A stretch of 44,429 nt of DNA, taken from assembly GCA_002493515.1 (NCBI GenBank), contig DKYZ01000029.1:6322-50750 (forward strand), given 5' to 3'. The translations under genes were made by a program, and so were the position numbers. A model generated the notes under the pieces. It saw only the letters and a list, made by a program, of their open reading frames with translations, was not told the origin of the DNA and searched no databases. Shown here piece by piece: positions 43,089 to 44,429 of this stretch (position 1 is the stretch's first letter; each line of letters begins with the position of its first letter). The DNA is from Porphyromonadaceae bacterium UBA7087. GTDB lineage: Bacteria > Bacteroidota > Bacteroidia > Bacteroidales > Muribaculaceae.

Positions 43089-44414
43089 GTGAAACAACAG
43101 GTTAACGACATAACGGAAGTGCTTCGCGGGTTGTCCGTGCAGATTGAATCGATGCAGAAAACCATCGATTCTCAACACTCGACCATATGTCAGATTAACC
43201 GCACCAGTCAAGGCCAGCTTAAGGAAATACGAGACCTAAAGCGAATGCTAAAGAAGAAAGACAAGGAGAATGAAGAACTCCGTAAACGCCTTTCCAAATA
43301 CGAGGAGCCGCCGAAAACCTCGGGCAACAGCAGCACTCCGCCGTCAAAGGAACAGATGAAGGATGAGATTGTCCGTCGTACCAGATCTCTTCGTAAACCC
43401 ACCGGGAAAAAGCCCGGCGGCCAGCCGGGGCACGAGGGCAAAACGCTTGAACTGACAGACTCCGCCGACAGCATAACAGAAGAAAGTGGTGACGTTTGCG
43501 ATGCCTGCGGTGATTCGTTGGAGGGATGTGACACCGAGCTTGACTACATCACCCAGATAATATCACTGCCGCAGCTGAAGCCTCTGATAACTGAAGTGCG
43601 CCACTATGTCAAAGTCTGCCGCACATGCGGCAGGCGTGTCAGGTCACATATTGAGCGGCGTCGCTCAAACGCCGTGGTATACGACGCGTCTGTCAAGGGG
43701 CTTGTCGTCTATCTTTCCACGGTGCAGTTCCTTCCGTATAATCGGATAGCTTCATTTTTCAAAGAGGTGTTCGGTCTGGAAATCAGTCAGGGATCGATGG
43801 TAAACTGGATTAACAAGGCAAAACGGGCTGCCGGGCCGGCCATTGAGAAAATCAAGGAGTATATAATGCAATCCTCAATCGTCGGGTTCGATGAGTCCGG
43901 CTGCTACTGCAATAAACGACTTGACTGGGCATGGATAGCGCAGACAGTTTATTTTACATTGGTATTCCATGGCAAAAGCCGCAAAGGGCAGGAGCTTGAG
44001 GACCGTTTCGGTGACTCTCTCGAACGCATGACTGCCGTGACCGACCGCCACAGTGCATACTTCGCACTGCATTTTCTTAACCACCAGGTCTGTCTGGCGC
44101 ATCTGCTCCGTGAATGCCAGTATCTCAACGAGCTTGACAAAGAGCAACAGTGGTCAAAGTCAGTGGAAAGCCTCCTGCAGGAAGCCATTCATGAACGGAA
44201 TCAAAATCCGTCGGAATCGATTGATACCGCGCCATGGCTCGAGCGACTTGACAGACTCATCGACGAGAATCTGTCCAAACTGAATGAAAAGTTCACTACA
44301 TTCAAGAACGGTCTGCTCAAATGCCGCGACTACATATTCAACTTCCTGCGGGATCCGGCAATACCGCCAGACAACAATGCCTCCGAGCGCGGAATCCGGA
44401 AACTCAAAAGGTAG
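43089..44414 (+). CDS. IS66-family transposase (TnpC-like), C-terminally short, about 441 aa
   Basis: An N-terminal coiled coil (MQKTIDSQHSTI to RKRLSKYEEP) is followed by KTSGNSSTPPS and the basic GKKPGGQPGHEG. A zinc-finger-like pair CDACG/CRTCG comes next, then the DDE core: VGFDESGC, TAVTDRHSAYF and the Glu in NNASERGIRKLK. These are IS66 hallmarks. A frame open to 43023 starts before the promoter, so translation begins at GTG 43089 or ATG 43152. The TAG at 44412-44414 falls right after GIRKLKR, whereas relatives continue for some 60-80 residues, so this copy is probably truncated or frameshifted; the window ends 15 nt later. No tnpA/tnpB lies upstream within the window. Confidence 0.82.
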   Translation: MKQQVNDITEVLRGLSVQIESMQKTIDSQHSTICQINRTSQGQLKEIRDLKRMLKKKDKENEELRKRLSKYEEPPKTSGNSSTPPSKEQMKDEIVRRTRSLRKPTGKKPGGQPGHEGKTLELTDSADSITEESGDVCDACGDSLEGCDTELDYITQIISLPQLKPLITEVRHYVKVCRTCGRRVRSHIERRRSNAVVYDASVKGLVVYLSTVQFLPYNRIASFFKEVFGLEISQGSMVNWINKAKRAAGPAIEKIKEYIMQSSIVGFDESGCYCNKRLDWAWIAQTVYFTLVFHGKSRKGQELEDRFGDSLERMTAVTDRHSAYFALHFLNHQVCLAHLLRECQYLNELDKEQQWSKSVESLLQEAIHERNQNPSESIDTAPWLERLDRLIDENLSKLNEKFTTFKNGLLKCRDYIFNFLRDPAIPPDNNASERGIRKLKR

Positions 44415-44429
44415 TGTTTCACTGAGTGT

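Overview
The window looks like a chromosomal segment of a Bacteroidota member, most likely order Bacteroidales and plausibly family Muribaculaceae. Three things point there. Several genes are preceded by the Bacteroidota promoter form TTTG-N19/20-TAnnTTTG. The gene families are typical of the group: outer-membrane barrel proteins with a carboxypeptidase-like N-terminal domain, TlpA/DUF4369 lipoproteins, DUF4301, the 'putative porin' family, and a PG0541-type small protein next to an RND pump. DNA is GC-rich by eye. The family-level assignment is inference; no search was run.

Layout: (1) 55-5938: a minus-strand outer-membrane receptor; divergently, a fused FAD/iron-sulfur 2-hydroxyacid dehydrogenase preceded by nine 9-bp tandem repeats; and a small thioredoxin-fold lipoprotein. 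(2) 6046-12269: a strikingly damaged block. A small helical protein is cut by an in-frame TAG. A glycerol operon follows: glpA (TAG plus large deletions), glpB (fused to the glpA remnant), glpC (intact), glpK (23-nt insertion forming a perfect 39-bp palindrome and a frameshift) and glpF (in-frame TAA). (3) 12380-15776: a sensor histidine kinase with a periplasmic solute-binding-type sensor, overlapping a companion protein made of a degenerate copy of the kinase ATPase domain plus a receiver domain. (4) 15789-18509: acyl-CoA synthetase and a TlpA-like lipoprotein, minus strand. (5) 18666-25525: a TetR / TolC / membrane-fusion / RND permease / PII-like efflux operon. (6) 25616-27920: divergent threonine dehydrogenase and 2-amino-3-ketobutyrate CoA ligase, which together turn threonine into glycine and acetyl-CoA. 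(7) 28001-30880: an AAA-ATPase/nuclease-like protein and a DAACS symporter whose binding-site residues suggest a neutral rather than acidic substrate. (8) 31048-38702: porin plus solute-binding protein, then a stringent-response synthetase, a lipoprotein and DUF4301. (9) 38837-42787: alpha/beta hydrolase and a second outer-membrane barrel protein. (10) 43053-44429: an IS66-type transposase at the right edge.

The most unusual material is the glycerol operon caught in mid-decay, where separate mutation types (nonsense, microhomology deletion, palindromic template-switch insertion) can each be read from the sequence. Next is the two-component pair whose second protein carries a dead-looking duplicate of the kinase ATPase domain. 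I did not find a clear new defence system, CRISPR array, prophage, tRNA or rRNA. No stretch of more than 300 bases is without a gene or gene remnant; the longest gaps (12270-12520 and 33986-34191) hold the terminators, promoters and repeats listed.
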